DNA from: a virus
Direction: 5' to 3' (one strand)
IMG/VR virus record: IMGVR_UViG_3300036945_000943
Coordinates: 1 to 45,855 of that record
Length of the DNA stretch: 45,855 bases
Part shown: positions 1-7,859 of the stretch, piece after piece
How positions within the stretch are numbered: position 1 is the stretch's first letter
Layout of the letters: every line of letters starts with the position of its first letter
Made by a program: the position numbers and the translations under genes
The notes under the pieces: generated by a model
What the model was told of the DNA's origin: nothing
The model's database searches: none
Seen by the model: only the letters and a program-made list of their open reading frames with translations

Positions 1-127
1 ACGGTCGGCTAGTGTGGCCGAACATACCCGTTGATGGCTCAGCGACACATAGAGGGCTTCCGTTGTCGTCCACGGTTCGATTCCTGGCCGGGTGCTGATT
101 TACAATTTTACGTGCGGACAAAGGGAC
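1..127. repeat. 127-bp direct repeat, left copy
   Basis: This stretch is identical to 45599-45725. The match ends at the GGGAC at 123-127; afterwards the left side reads ggaacac and the right side cgcaatc. The first 98 bases look tRNA-like. A T-loop TTCGATT (76-82) is flanked by a T-stem that pairs only with a bulged C, and TACCCGT (25-31) pairs imperfectly with CCGGGTG (88-94). No convincing anticodon stem is present, so it is not called as a tRNA. A 5-bp hairpin TCGGC/GCCGA sits near the start. The simplest explanation is an overlap from assembling a circular genome; 127 is also a common largest k-mer in short-read assemblers. Confidence 0.9.
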
Positions 128-135
128 GGAACACA

Positions 136-342
136 ATGAAAGAAGCGAAAACCCTGGCTGGTATTTCGGCTGAGTTATTTTCGGATGTGGCTGGCTACCA
201 CAACATTAAGCCAGGATCGACAATAACGGCAGTAGTCGGATTCGAGCACCTAAAGCACCTTTGCGTCGATCGACCACTCCAACAATTTAGAAAAAAAGCG
301 TCGGCTGTGCAGTCCTCCACCAACACGAAAGAATCAGAATGA
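136..342 (+). CDS. hypothetical protein, 68 aa
   Basis: Not recognised. The frame is open from base 31, but that part runs through the direct repeat, so the ATG at 136, just after the repeat, is the better start. The protein is small and soluble, with a Lys/Ser-rich tail and no membrane segment. Its stop overlaps the start of the HD hydrolase gene (ATGA, 339-342), so the two are probably translated together. If the genome is circular, this gene continues the early operon that ends with the gene at 45216. Confidence 0.6.
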   Translation: MKEAKTLAGISAELFSDVAGYHNIKPGSTITAVVGFEHLKHLCVDRPLQQFRKKASAVQSSTNTKESE

Positions 343-944
343 ACCAAGCAGTAGACAAATTTGGATGCCTCAACAATACGATCAAAGTATTCGCAGGGCA
401 TTACGTGGACCTAGCCAATCCTGATCCAACGACGATTGAGATCAAAAGCATCGCATCGGCACTTAGTAAAATTTGTCGGTTCGGTGGGCATTGCCCACGA
501 TTTTACAGCGTTGCAGAACATTGCATCCACGCGACATCGTTAGCCATAGACGGCGGCGTCCCAATTACTGGCTTAAGGGCTGTGCTGTTGCACGATGCTG
601 CGGAGGCGTACATAGGCGACATGGTGAAACCTCTCAAGGTTATGATGCCTGATTACGCCATCGCGGAACTGCGAATGGAGCAAGCAATCGAATCAGCGTT
701 TTCGGTTGATTTTGAAGCCTATCACAAAACGATCAAAAAGTACGATAGGGCGATGCTCAAGGCAGAGAAGACCAAACTTTGGCCAAAGGACTCGGAACAA
801 TGGGCCGGGTTCAGCGAGATTCCTGACGTTAGTGTTCCGTTCAAATTTTGGGAACCGAGAGTTGCCGAGGTTGAGTTTATTGCGATGGCGCGGGCGGTTG
901 GATTGAGTGCGGCTGCGACGACGGACACCAGGAACGACAAATGA
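339..944 (+). CDS. HD-domain phosphohydrolase (YfbR-like)
   Basis: This 201-aa protein carries the metal-binding pattern of HD-domain hydrolases: HC at 61-62 after a YSVAEH segment, the HD pair LLHDAAEAY (His85-Asp86), and a later Asp in IGDM. Phage proteins of this type resemble YfbR 5'-deoxynucleotidases, which remove phosphate from dNMPs. A role in adjusting the nucleotide pool during replication fits its place just upstream of the primase-helicase. It overlaps both neighbours by 4 bp. The family call is firm; the exact substrate is inferred. Confidence 0.8.
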   Translation: MNQAVDKFGCLNNTIKVFAGHYVDLANPDPTTIEIKSIASALSKICRFGGHCPRFYSVAEHCIHATSLAIDGGVPITGLRAVLLHDAAEAYIGDMVKPLKVMMPDYAIAELRMEQAIESAFSVDFEAYHKTIKKYDRAMLKAEKTKLWPKDSEQWAGFSEIPDVSVPFKFWEPRVAEVEFIAMARAVGLSAAATTDTRNDK

Positions 945-1153
945 CCGAGCAAGAATGGCCAGCGTTCAACGTTCGGCGAGGGGAACTGATAGACCGGAAG
1001 ATAACGGGCACGATTACCGAATCGGAGTCGATCGAATTAGCCATCGCGCAAAAGACTTGCGAAGACTTTTTGGATGAGCAGTACCCAACCGACACAACTT
1101 TATTGGAGTCGATCGAATCAAAAATGCGTGCGGATGTCGGACGACAATCCTAA
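941..1153 (+). CDS. hypothetical protein, 70 aa
   Basis: Not recognised. This small, charged, probably helical protein starts in the stop codon of the HD hydrolase gene (ATGA overlap). It is the last gene before a strong terminator, so it closes an operon. It has no membrane segment or cysteine cluster. Confidence 0.6.
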   Translation: MTEQEWPAFNVRRGELIDRKITGTITESESIELAIAQKTCEDFLDEQYPTDTTLLESIESKMRADVGRQS

Positions 1154-1189
1154 AAGCTAACTCACTTCACAAATCAAAACTAAATTCAA

Positions 1190-1217
1190 AGCCGTGATTC
1201 GTCGCGGCTATTTTTTT
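1190..1217 (+). terminator. rho-independent terminator with UUCG loop
   Basis: AGCCGTGA and TCGCGGCT form an 8-bp stem (one G-U) closed by a TTCG tetraloop and followed by ATTTTTTT. It ends the operon 136-1153. A possible GTG start at 1194 for the next gene falls inside this hairpin, which argues for the ATG at 1260 instead. Confidence 0.85.
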
Positions 1218-1259
1218 CTACATACCGTTCTAATCCTGCAACTCGAAAATGGAATTTCT

Positions 1260-3824
1260 ATGACGATTGATATTCAAATCGCGAAAGATGCTGCGCGAGG
1301 ACATTGGCCGACGATTGCCAATCGAGTCTTCGGAATACCTGACGACTTTCTGACACCGAAACAAGGTCCATGCCCTAAATGCAAATGCGGTACGGATCGC
1401 TGGAAGGTTTACAAAGACTTCGACGAGACCGGTGGGGCCATGTGCAACCAATGCGGGAAATCAGCCGATGGATTCGCGCTCGGTCAATGGTGGCTCGGTT
1501 GTTCGCTGAATGAAGCTATTGAAAAGGTTTGCCAATTTCTTGGCGTTGCTGATTCAAAACCGAAGAAAGGAAAACGCAGTCCAGCCAAGGTTGTATCTCA
1601 ATCGTCGACTGTTGAACCAGAGCCAACGAAGCCAGCAAAAGATTTACCGATCACGCTTAGACCATGGAACGATAAGCATTTCCAAATGTGCTTTGATTCC
1701 AAAAAGCCGATCACCATGGAAGCGGTGAAACTCGCTGGCGGAACGGTCGCGAAGCACTACGGCGATACTGTTATGGCGTTTCCGTGTATCGGTCTAGACG
1801 GAAAACCCTCTGGTTGGGTAATGTACAACATCACCGGCGGACCGATCAAATACCGGCCATCGGAAAACGAACCGTTCCAAGATCTCAAGATCAAGTTGAT
1901 CGGATGCCAGGGCGGTGGCTGGATCGGTCGGATCAATCCGAATCGTCCCGATGATCCAATTTTCAAAGTCGAGGGAGTCTCGGACGTTCTAACTGTTCTC
2001 TCGGCCAATCCAGAAGCCTCGGTGATCACGAACGCGAACGGAGCTGGTCAAGATCCGCTCCACAAGGATCGGCAATGGATGCTAGAGATATTTCGCGGTC
2101 GGATCGTTTACACAATCCACGATCGAGACGACGCAGGCCAAGACGGTGCACTTTGGACCGGTACCGATGTTCGCAAGCGTCCAGGCTGGGCAACGGCCAT
2201 TTCTCTTGTCGCCAAGGAATCGCGAAACGTTGAACTGCCGTTTCCGATGAACTCAAAGAATAAAAATCAAAAGGACGTTCGCGACTTCTTTATTGATCGA
2301 CTCGACGAACTCGCGACGTTTGGGGATGCATATCGCGAGCTAGTCGGGATCTGTGAAAAGTCGCCAGTGATTGTCCAGCCAGAGGGTTATCAACTTGCCG
2401 ATCCGGACGAACTCAAAAAAGCGGCAGAAATAAAATCAGAATCAATCGATGATCCTCACCGTCTCGCGAAAATCAATTTGGATCGCTATTTCGAGGACCA
2501 CGGCGGGCGTCTCGTGTTCTGGCGAAATCAGTGGGTTAAATACTCGGAAGGTCATTGGCGATTCATTGACGAAGGCGAGCTTCGCGCGAAAGTAAATGGA
2601 GCGATCCACCGGGAATTCATCCGATGCTACAAATTGGAGCTCGAAGAATATCAACTTTCGAAGGACGAAAAGAAACGGGCTCCAGTCACGACGAAAGTAA
2701 CGCGAAATATCGTTTCCAATGTGATTGCCGCTCTCGAAGAAAAGTGCATTATCTCGTCGACCATCGAAATGCCTTGCTGGTTGCCGACGGAGAAACGGCC
2801 AAACTACCTAGCGTTTGAAAATGGATTGTTGGATCTGGATCGAATTGAACACGAGGATTGTTTGCAACCACTTTCCTCGGATTGGTTCGCAATGTCCATG
2901 ATAGATTATCAAATTGATCCTGATGCTACTTGTCCGCGTTGGTGCCAGTACATCGATTTTGTTTCGACAGAAGACCCGACAATAGGATTGATCCTGCAGG
3001 AATGGGCCGGGTATCTGTTGATGCCCCACACTAGGCTGCAACGCTGGCTGATTCTCGAAGGTGAGGGCCACAACGGGAAAACGGTATACCTCGCCGGAAT
3101 ACGGGCCATGCTCGGCGATCGGAACGTTTCCGATGTCACGATCGACCAATTTGGGGAACGTTTCGCGCTCGCCTCGACAATCGGGAAAATGGTCAACATC
3201 AGTGCCGATCTCGGGGAAATCGATTCGGTCGCAGAGGGAGCAATCAAGCAATTCGTGGGAGGCGATACGATCATGATTGACCGGAAAAACCGCGATCCAA
3301 TTTCCGTTCGGCCGACCGCCAAGCTGATTGCGGCCTGGAATAATCGTCCGCGGATTAAGGATCGATCACGCGGCATGTGGCGACGAATGCTGATTTTGAC
3401 ATTCAATCGAATTGTCCAGCCGTCGGAACGCGTCCGGGGAATGGACGAGCCAGACCACTGGAAAGACGAAGCAGCCGGAATTTTGAACTGGTCGATCGCT
3501 GGAATGCATCGACTGAAAGAACAGGGAGAATTTACTAGCAGTCCAACCAGTGACGAATCAATGGCCGAATATCGAAATGAAAGCAACCCAGCTTTGCAAT
3601 TTCTTTGCGATCACGTCGGCGAAAGCAATCACGGAATAATTGCAGCCGCTGAACTGTATGAGGAATATAAAAAATGGTGTCTGAAAAATGGAAATCAATC
3701 TCTGTCGGCGGCAAATTTCGGTCGAGAAGTAAAAAGAAAATTCCCATCAGTCGAAAAAGAACGATCAGGGACAGGAAATCGTTCTTGGACCTATCGCGGA
3801 ATTTGTGTCGAAAATGAATTTTAA
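1260..3824 (+). CDS. DNA primase-helicase (zinc finger, Toprim, D5/SF3-type ATPase)
   Basis: From the ATG at 1260 the protein has 854 aa. The N-terminus has a primase zinc finger (CPKC at 38-41, CNQC at 62-65). A Toprim-like region follows, with Glu238 in KVEGVSD and the acidic cluster IHDRDDAG around 287-291. The C-terminal half is a D5/P4-type superfamily 3 helicase: Walker A GEGHNGKT (601-608), a sensor AWNNRP and an arginine-finger-like segment RSRGMWRR. It should prime and unwind phage DNA at the origin, and the 11-bp repeat array lies directly downstream. A frame extension to 1194 runs into a terminator hairpin and is rejected. Confidence 0.93.
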   Translation: MTIDIQIAKDAARGHWPTIANRVFGIPDDFLTPKQGPCPKCKCGTDRWKVYKDFDETGGAMCNQCGKSADGFALGQWWLGCSLNEAIEKVCQFLGVADSKPKKGKRSPAKVVSQSSTVEPEPTKPAKDLPITLRPWNDKHFQMCFDSKKPITMEAVKLAGGTVAKHYGDTVMAFPCIGLDGKPSGWVMYNITGGPIKYRPSENEPFQDLKIKLIGCQGGGWIGRINPNRPDDPIFKVEGVSDVLTVLSANPEASVITNANGAGQDPLHKDRQWMLEIFRGRIVYTIHDRDDAGQDGALWTGTDVRKRPGWATAISLVAKESRNVELPFPMNSKNKNQKDVRDFFIDRLDELATFGDAYRELVGICEKSPVIVQPEGYQLADPDELKKAAEIKSESIDDPHRLAKINLDRYFEDHGGRLVFWRNQWVKYSEGHWRFIDEGELRAKVNGAIHREFIRCYKLELEEYQLSKDEKKRAPVTTKVTRNIVSNVIAALEEKCIISSTIEMPCWLPTEKRPNYLAFENGLLDLDRIEHEDCLQPLSSDWFAMSMIDYQIDPDATCPRWCQYIDFVSTEDPTIGLILQEWAGYLLMPHTRLQRWLILEGEGHNGKTVYLAGIRAMLGDRNVSDVTIDQFGERFALASTIGKMVNISADLGEIDSVAEGAIKQFVGGDTIMIDRKNRDPISVRPTAKLIAAWNNRPRIKDRSRGMWRRMLILTFNRIVQPSERVRGMDEPDHWKDEAAGILNWSIAGMHRLKEQGEFTSSPTSDESMAEYRNESNPALQFLCDHVGESNHGIIAAAELYEEYKKWCLKNGNQSLSAANFGREVKRKFPSVEKERSGTGNRSWTYRGICVENEF

Positions 3825-3894
3825 TTTTTTTGATTCGAAGAAAAAACGAAAAATCCATTTTTCTATTTTTATTTTTTCGGCTCCGATTCGGTCG

Positions 3895-4137
3895 ACGGCC
3901 GCGATACGGCCTCGATACGGCCGCGATACGGCCGCGATAACGGCCGCGATACTTCCAATGAAAACATTGGTACGGCTTCGATAACCTCTTTTTTTACTAT
4001 TTTTTTACCCGTATAGAAAAAAAAGAAGAGAAGCAACAAGCATCGAGGCCAAAAGCCAGTAGGAGTTGATACGAAAATCGAAATTATCGCGGCCATCGCG
4101 GCCGTACCAACGAATTCATTGAGATCATCGAGGCCGT
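3895..4137. repeat. 11-bp iteron-like array, candidate replication origin
   Basis: The 320-bp gap 3825-4144 holds repeats of ACGGCCKCGAT. Five lie nearly head to tail at 3895, 3906, 3917, 3928 and 3940; a sixth variant is at 3972. Inverted copies follow at 4042 (partial), 4086 (partial), 4095 and 4127, the last two being exact reverse complements of the forward units. A/T-rich tracts lie before the array (3838-3880) and between the two halves (3988-4030). Tandem units one helical turn apart, an A/T-rich block and a primase-helicase gene next door are typical of phage origins. It could also be the operator of the HTH protein at 4603. Confidence 0.8.
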
Positions 4138-4144
4138 CACTAAC

Positions 4145-4573
4145 ATGCTGAAAACAATTTTAAATTCTGTTTCCAATTCAAAAAATGAAAATGAAAAAAA
4201 ATCTATTTCTACGGTCGCGACTCTCGAAAAGGAAAATTTTTCCGTTTGCGAACAATGCGGATCGGAAAATTTTTATTTGCCGATCAAATCGAATCGATGG
4301 GAGTGTCGCGAGTGCAATCCTCCCAAGTCTGATCGTTTCGTGGCGCAATCAAAACAGGGTCGCCAAATCGACGAGACGACACAAAACGACATGTACCACC
4401 CTGGATGGGCCATCGTTGATCCTGCGCAATGCTGGGGGCCTTACGTGCTTCGGTCGAAAAATCCGGTTTGCAAATGTGGATCGGAATATTTCGAAGAGAC
4501 CGGAATCGTCTGTAATGTGAAAAAATTTTGCGTTTGTTGTCGCGAAGAAATTTTTTGCGTAGACTTTGTCTAA
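4145..4573 (+). CDS. zinc-ribbon protein, 142 aa
   Basis: The family is not recognised. After a Lys/Asn/Ser-rich N-terminus come two cysteine groups: CEQC...CREC (a zinc-ribbon pattern) and CKCG...CVCC near the C-terminus. These suggest two metal sites. It is the first gene after the repeat array and overlaps the region upstream of the HTH gene, so a role in origin binding or regulation is possible but only positional. Confidence 0.65.
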   Translation: MLKTILNSVSNSKNENEKKSISTVATLEKENFSVCEQCGSENFYLPIKSNRWECRECNPPKSDRFVAQSKQGRQIDETTQNDMYHPGWAIVDPAQCWGPYVLRSKNPVCKCGSEYFEETGIVCNVKKFCVCCREEIFCVDFV

Positions 4574-4602
4574 CTCGTCCGTGGCTGGATTGGAGTTGTG
4601 GT

Positions 4603-5115
4603 GTGGTCGAAATCTTCGAAAACGAACACGATACTCGTGTCATCGTCGCGCGGCTAATTTCGGGCGGGCTCACAGTTGGAGCGGTCGCCGAATTTCTGAG
4701 AACGGATTATTTTTCCGTCTACAAAATTGTGAACGATCTCAAAGCTGATCCGAATCCTCGGGCCAAGCGTCGCGGGCGGTGGCGGAAAATCAAATTGGTG
4801 ATGGTTCCAAAATCTGGTCGACGAATCGCACCAGAAAAAAAGGCAGAGGCTGAACGGCTCCTCACTGAGACGAATTTGCCGATCTTCGAAATCGCCAAGC
4901 AGCTCGGGCTCAGATCCAGGCACAGCATCTACCTGATTCGCGAGCGATTGCAGCGAGAACAGGAAAACGAATCAGTTCGCGAAGAGCAAGACAGCGGGGC
5001 TGTCGGGACCACTTTCAAGACGCTCACGAAAACAAAACGTTGCGAGATCCATGGAGCGGTTTCGGTTTGGCCGTGTGTGATCTGCGAAGCCGAGAAATTT
5101 CGCAAGAGACGGTAG
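4603..5115 (+). CDS. helix-turn-helix DNA-binding protein
   Basis: From a GTG start at 4603 the protein has 170 aa. A GGAG (4592-4595) lies 7 bp upstream, which favours this start over an in-frame ATG at 4528 inside the previous gene. Two HTH-like segments are visible: LTVGAVAEFLRTDYFSVYKI near the N-terminus and IFEIAKQLGLRSRHSIYLI in the middle. They are linked by a basic stretch (RAKRRGRWRK). The C-terminus has a CEIH...CVIC metal-binding-like motif. It probably binds DNA and is the natural candidate to recognise the nearby iteron array. That link is inference. Confidence 0.7.
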   Translation: MVEIFENEHDTRVIVARLISGGLTVGAVAEFLRTDYFSVYKIVNDLKADPNPRAKRRGRWRKIKLVMVPKSGRRIAPEKKAEAERLLTETNLPIFEIAKQLGLRSRHSIYLIRERLQREQENESVREEQDSGAVGTTFKTLTKTKRCEIHGAVSVWPCVICEAEKFRKRR

Positions 5116-5156
5116 GAAAGTTCGGACGTGTTTTGTTGGTAGATGATTCTTTGTTC

Positions 5157-5182
5157 AACCGGGGTGGCTGGCCTCGGTTTTT
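5157..5182 (+). terminator. rho-independent terminator
   Basis: AACCGGGG and CCTCGGTT form an 8-bp stem with one G-U pair, a 7-base loop and a run of Ts. It separates the replication operon from the membrane and protease gene block that starts at 5205. Confidence 0.75.
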
Positions 5183-5204
5183 ACAAATCAAAGGAATCTC
5201 TCTT

Positions 5205-5651
5205 ATGGCTCAAACTGTAATCGTCACAACCGAAGAACATCGTGCACGAAACATCGCGATAGGTTTTGTGGTGATCGTGGTTCTCACCTGGTGGCAGATT
5301 ACCGGCTCGCTCCCGTTGCTCGCTTCGTCGATCATTCCGGAGAGTTCAGACGGTAAAGTTTCTTCGGTTCAATCTTTCTTCTTCGAATTGTTGGCCGATG
5401 GTTTGTATATGGTCGGAGCATTTGCGACGGCAATCGTGAGCGGTGTCTGGTCACTGGGTGTCTCTCTCTTGAAAATGCTTGTTGCAAAAACACAAACTCC
5501 AAAAAAAACATCTACCGATGTGATTGATGATCGGACGGAGCAGATTTTCAAGACGATTGAGGATCATCTAAATCAGTTTGATGAGCGAATTGAAAAACTA
5601 GAGTCTGGTCCTGTTATTCCGAAGCGTCGAGCAAGTGCGGTGAAATCATGA
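5205..5651 (+). CDS. membrane protein with two hydrophobic segments and a coiled-coil tail
   Basis: From the ATG at 5205 (AAAGGA upstream) the protein has 148 aa. An open frame back to 5040 crosses a terminator and is rejected. One hydrophobic stretch lies near residues 16-40 and a second near 65-95. The C-terminus (about 105-140) is charged and likely a coiled coil. Two membrane segments and a charged tail would suit a holin-like protein. It is the first gene of the 5.2-9.0 kb envelope block. The function is not established. Confidence 0.65.
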   Translation: MAQTVIVTTEEHRARNIAIGFVVIVVLTWWQITGSLPLLASSIIPESSDGKVSSVQSFFFELLADGLYMVGAFATAIVSGVWSLGVSLLKMLVAKTQTPKKTSTDVIDDRTEQIFKTIEDHLNQFDERIEKLESGPVIPKRRASAVKS

Positions 5652-6184
5652 TCAAGCTATCGATAAAAACAGAACAGCAAATTGACACACCGAATCCAAT
5701 TAAGTCGCCTGAGCGTATCGATGTGAGCTCGGGTTTATCACGAAACGTGGCTGTCTCCGCAGTGATCGGGCTTCTGATTGGATTCTTGATTGGTTCGTAT
5801 TTTCCTTTTTTTGATGATCAACATGATCAGGATGATCAGAAAAAAGACAGCGAACAAATCGTTGAGCCAGAAAAGAAAGAGGAGAAGAAATCCGACGTTC
5901 CGAAAATTCAAGCCGCTGGGTCGTGGTTCGTTTTCATCTACGAATTTCAAACCAAAACGGCTGATCAAGAACTATTGGTTCGTGACTTGCGAGCTTGGTC
6001 GATGATCAACAAATGTGATTTTCGGCAGTTTGACCAAGATTCAAAGGATGCCGAACCGTACAAAATCGCTGCTGAAAAAGCTGGTTTGAAATCTCCATTC
6101 ATGGCCGTTATTCGTGACAAGAAGATTGTTCGTGTTTTCGATTGGCCGCGTGATCGTCTTGCCTTGGAAGGATTGGTGAAGTAA
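5648..6184 (+). CDS. membrane-anchored protein, possible thioredoxin-like fold
   Basis: This 178-aa protein has a short cytoplasmic N-terminus, one membrane segment near residues 33-52 and a Lys/Glu-rich linker. The C-terminal domain runs from about residue 92 and starts SWFVFIYEF. Its pattern (strand, helix, a segment like SPFMAVIRDKKIVRVF) loosely resembles thioredoxin-like domains, but no CxxC is present. It overlaps the gene before by 4 bp and the peptidase gene by 1 bp, so the three are likely one functional unit. Confidence 0.55.
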   Translation: MIKLSIKTEQQIDTPNPIKSPERIDVSSGLSRNVAVSAVIGLLIGFLIGSYFPFFDDQHDQDDQKKDSEQIVEPEKKEEKKSDVPKIQAAGSWFVFIYEFQTKTADQELLVRDLRAWSMINKCDFRQFDQDSKDAEPYKIAAEKAGLKSPFMAVIRDKKIVRVFDWPRDRLALEGLVK

Positions 6185-7089
6185 TGAACGAGCAATTTAC
6201 GTTACCGGACGGAACCACAGTTGGCACTGGCAATATCGAGCCAACTGCCGATCAAATGGCCATGTGCAAAGCTGACTATCGGGTTTTCGGAGAGGATTAT
6301 TATCTCGACAAAACCGATATTGAAAAACTTCTAAAGGGTGATCAGTACAAAGAGCAACGCAAAAAACGTGCTCCATACATGATCAATCAGTCGCAGCTCG
6401 GCAAGTGCAACGCATCGGCCACGATCGGCGGATTGCACCAGGTGCGCGATAACGTTGGATTGCCGAACACGGTCCTGTCGGATTGTCATTTGTACATGAG
6501 AATCAACGGCGGTGGCGACAATGGTTCTCTGTTGATCGACGGGTTTAAAGAGCTTGGGAAGAACGGTGTTTCCCCTCGCAAAATCGAATCTCAGGGCAAG
6601 ACGTTTACGATTCCTGGCGATGTGTATTTGAAAAAGCAAGTGCCAAGTGGCTGGCTTGATGTCGCGAACAAGATCGGAACTCAATACAAGTCATTCGAGG
6701 CGTTCACCCTGCCAGATGATTATCCGACGTTTAAGATCGCTGTTGCGTCGGCATTGGCTCGCAATTATCCAATCGTGTTCGCATGGCATGTTGTAAATGC
6801 AGGTATGCGATTGTCGAATGGATATGTCAACAATGGAAAAGGTGTTGGGAATCATGCGAATCTAGCTCACTCCGGAAGGTGGGTTGGGGGCAATGATCTT
6901 GTTCACCCTGACGATCAGAATTCATGGGGCCCGACTGCTGACGAAGCTTATGGGCCGAAGGGATCGGCGTGGGGCGATGGCGGATTTGGCTTGTTCACAA
7001 TGGAATCGTTTTTCCATTGTCGAAAAAACCATATGTACTGGGTGTTGGTTGGCGCTACTCAGGAGTCGTCAGCTAATCCACTTTCTTGA
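6184..7089 (+). CDS. papain-like cysteine peptidase (C1-type)
   Basis: The 301-aa protein shows the active-site pattern of papain peptidases: NQSQLGKCNASA with the candidate nucleophile Cys75 and an oxyanion Gln at 69 or 71; His224 in VGNHANLAHS; and Asn246 in QNSWG, followed by AWGDGGFGLFTME as in the usual NSWG...WG.GY motif. It has no signal peptide. In phages such enzymes are rare. It could process virion proteins, cut peptide cross-links or surface proteins at lysis, or be delivered into the cell. Being between two membrane proteins and a set of secreted proteins, a lysis or envelope role seems most likely. Confidence 0.8.
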   Translation: MNEQFTLPDGTTVGTGNIEPTADQMAMCKADYRVFGEDYYLDKTDIEKLLKGDQYKEQRKKRAPYMINQSQLGKCNASATIGGLHQVRDNVGLPNTVLSDCHLYMRINGGGDNGSLLIDGFKELGKNGVSPRKIESQGKTFTIPGDVYLKKQVPSGWLDVANKIGTQYKSFEAFTLPDDYPTFKIAVASALARNYPIVFAWHVVNAGMRLSNGYVNNGKGVGNHANLAHSGRWVGGNDLVHPDDQNSWGPTADEAYGPKGSAWGDGGFGLFTMESFFHCRKNHMYWVLVGATQESSANPLS

Positions 7090-7112
7090 AACTCGATTGA
7101 GGAGTTGGTTCG

Positions 7113-7406
7113 ATGCGTTTTATTTCTATTGTGCTGGCGACGGTGTTCGCGTTGTCGGTTTCGGTTGATGCGTTCGCTTGTGATAACTGCATTGCGAAAG
7201 CCAAATCGGAACAACAAGCCAGAGAGGGCCGGATGCGACACGTTGGCGGTTCGATGGGTTCGGGACGTTATGAGGGGGTCGGGTTCTCGACCGTTTCGGC
7301 AGAGGATGCAAAGCGTCGTTGTTGCTATTGGGGGCAACGCACTCCAGTAGGAATCGGAGTTGTTCGAGGCGTTCGAGGATGGTACGCGACTGTTCTTTAT
7401 CGATAG
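7113..7406 (+). CDS. small secreted Cys-containing protein
   Basis: The 97-aa protein starts with a signal peptide (MRFISIVLATVFALSVSVDA, cleavage likely before FAC). The mature part has a CDNC motif and a block GRYEGVGFSTVSAEDAKRRC followed by CYWGQRTPVGIGVVRG and GWYATVLYR. I recall similar small secreted proteins in planctomycetes, which supports the host assignment, but their function is unknown to me. It follows the peptidase gene and could be its substrate or partner. Confidence 0.7.
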   Translation: MRFISIVLATVFALSVSVDAFACDNCIAKAKSEQQAREGRMRHVGGSMGSGRYEGVGFSTVSAEDAKRRCCYWGQRTPVGIGVVRGVRGWYATVLYR

Positions 7407-7416
7407 GAGTTTCATT

Positions 7417-7581
7417 GTGCATGTGCATATACCTGAATCCAACGAGCCAAAAGGCTCGGACAGCATTAATAAGATGGTTGATTTGGTCCAGACGTTGGTT
7501 TTTACCTTCGTCATCGTCATAGTTGTTTTTCGAATCGTCGGTTGTTGCGAAATTTACAACATCATTGAAAGCCGTCGATAG
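7417..7581 (+). CDS. small single-pass membrane protein, 54 aa
   Basis: The start is a GTG at 7417 with AGGAG (7405-7409) 7 bp upstream, overlapping the stop of the previous gene. The frame is open further upstream but without such a site. One strongly hydrophobic segment (LVFTFVIVIVVFRIVG) follows a polar N-terminus of about 25 residues. Its stop overlaps the next start (taGTG). A holin or small lysis-accessory role is possible. Confidence 0.6.
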   Translation: MHVHIPESNEPKGSDSINKMVDLVQTLVFTFVIVIVVFRIVGCCEIYNIIESRR

Positions 7582-7856
7582 TGTTCAAGTATCTGCTTGC
7601 GATCGCCGTTTGTCTCATCTGCTTGGTCCTGCTTCAGCATGGTTGCCATGGGATTGGCGAGCGGTTTCGCAAGCGGATGGATGAACGACGAGAGAAACGG
7701 CAACAACACTGGCAGGATTTCCGTGAACATCGATTTGAAAAGATCGATCCAGAAAAGAACGACAAAGAAAACAAGCGTCATATCTTTAGGCATCGATGGC
7801 GAAACCGTTCGCGAGATAGCGAGCAAAACGATGAACCTATTTTGATTGAGGAGTAG
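7581..7856 (+). CDS. small membrane protein with basic tail, 91 aa
   Basis: A GTG start overlaps the previous stop (taGTG). An N-terminal hydrophobic segment (about residues 2-20, LLAIAVCLICLVLL) is followed by a very basic, Arg/Lys/His-rich helix. A Cys at residue 22 (HGC) follows the hydrophobic part, but no clear lipobox is present. The form resembles an inner-membrane spanin or a small toxin-like peptide. No family is recognised. Confidence 0.55.
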   Translation: MFKYLLAIAVCLICLVLLQHGCHGIGERFRKRMDERREKRQQHWQDFREHRFEKIDPEKNDKENKRHIFRHRWRNRSRDSEQNDEPILIEE

Positions 7857-7859
7857 ATA

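Noticed and set aside
1-98. Complete tRNA gene in the direct repeat
   Set aside because: The T-arm needs a bulge, the acceptor stem has a mismatch and no anticodon stem forms.
1-127. attL/attR pair of an integrated prophage formed by the terminal repeats
   Set aside because: An intact attP with the integrase lies in the middle of the window, and the repeat shows no link to the attP core.
1194-1259. N-terminal extension of the primase from a GTG at 1194
   Set aside because: The start lies inside a strong terminator hairpin; the ATG at 1260 gives a protein that leads directly into the zinc-finger domain.
2909-3586. Long - strand open frame (225 codons) against the primase gene
   Set aside because: It mirrors a well-supported gene with clear motifs, and its translation is low-complexity without a recognisable domain.
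3895-4137. CRISPR array
   Set aside because: Units are 11 bp and nearly contiguous, with no spacers and with inverted copies.
5040-5204. Long N-terminus for the 5205 membrane protein
   Set aside because: The extension overlaps the previous gene and crosses a terminator; the ATG at 5205 has a ribosome site.
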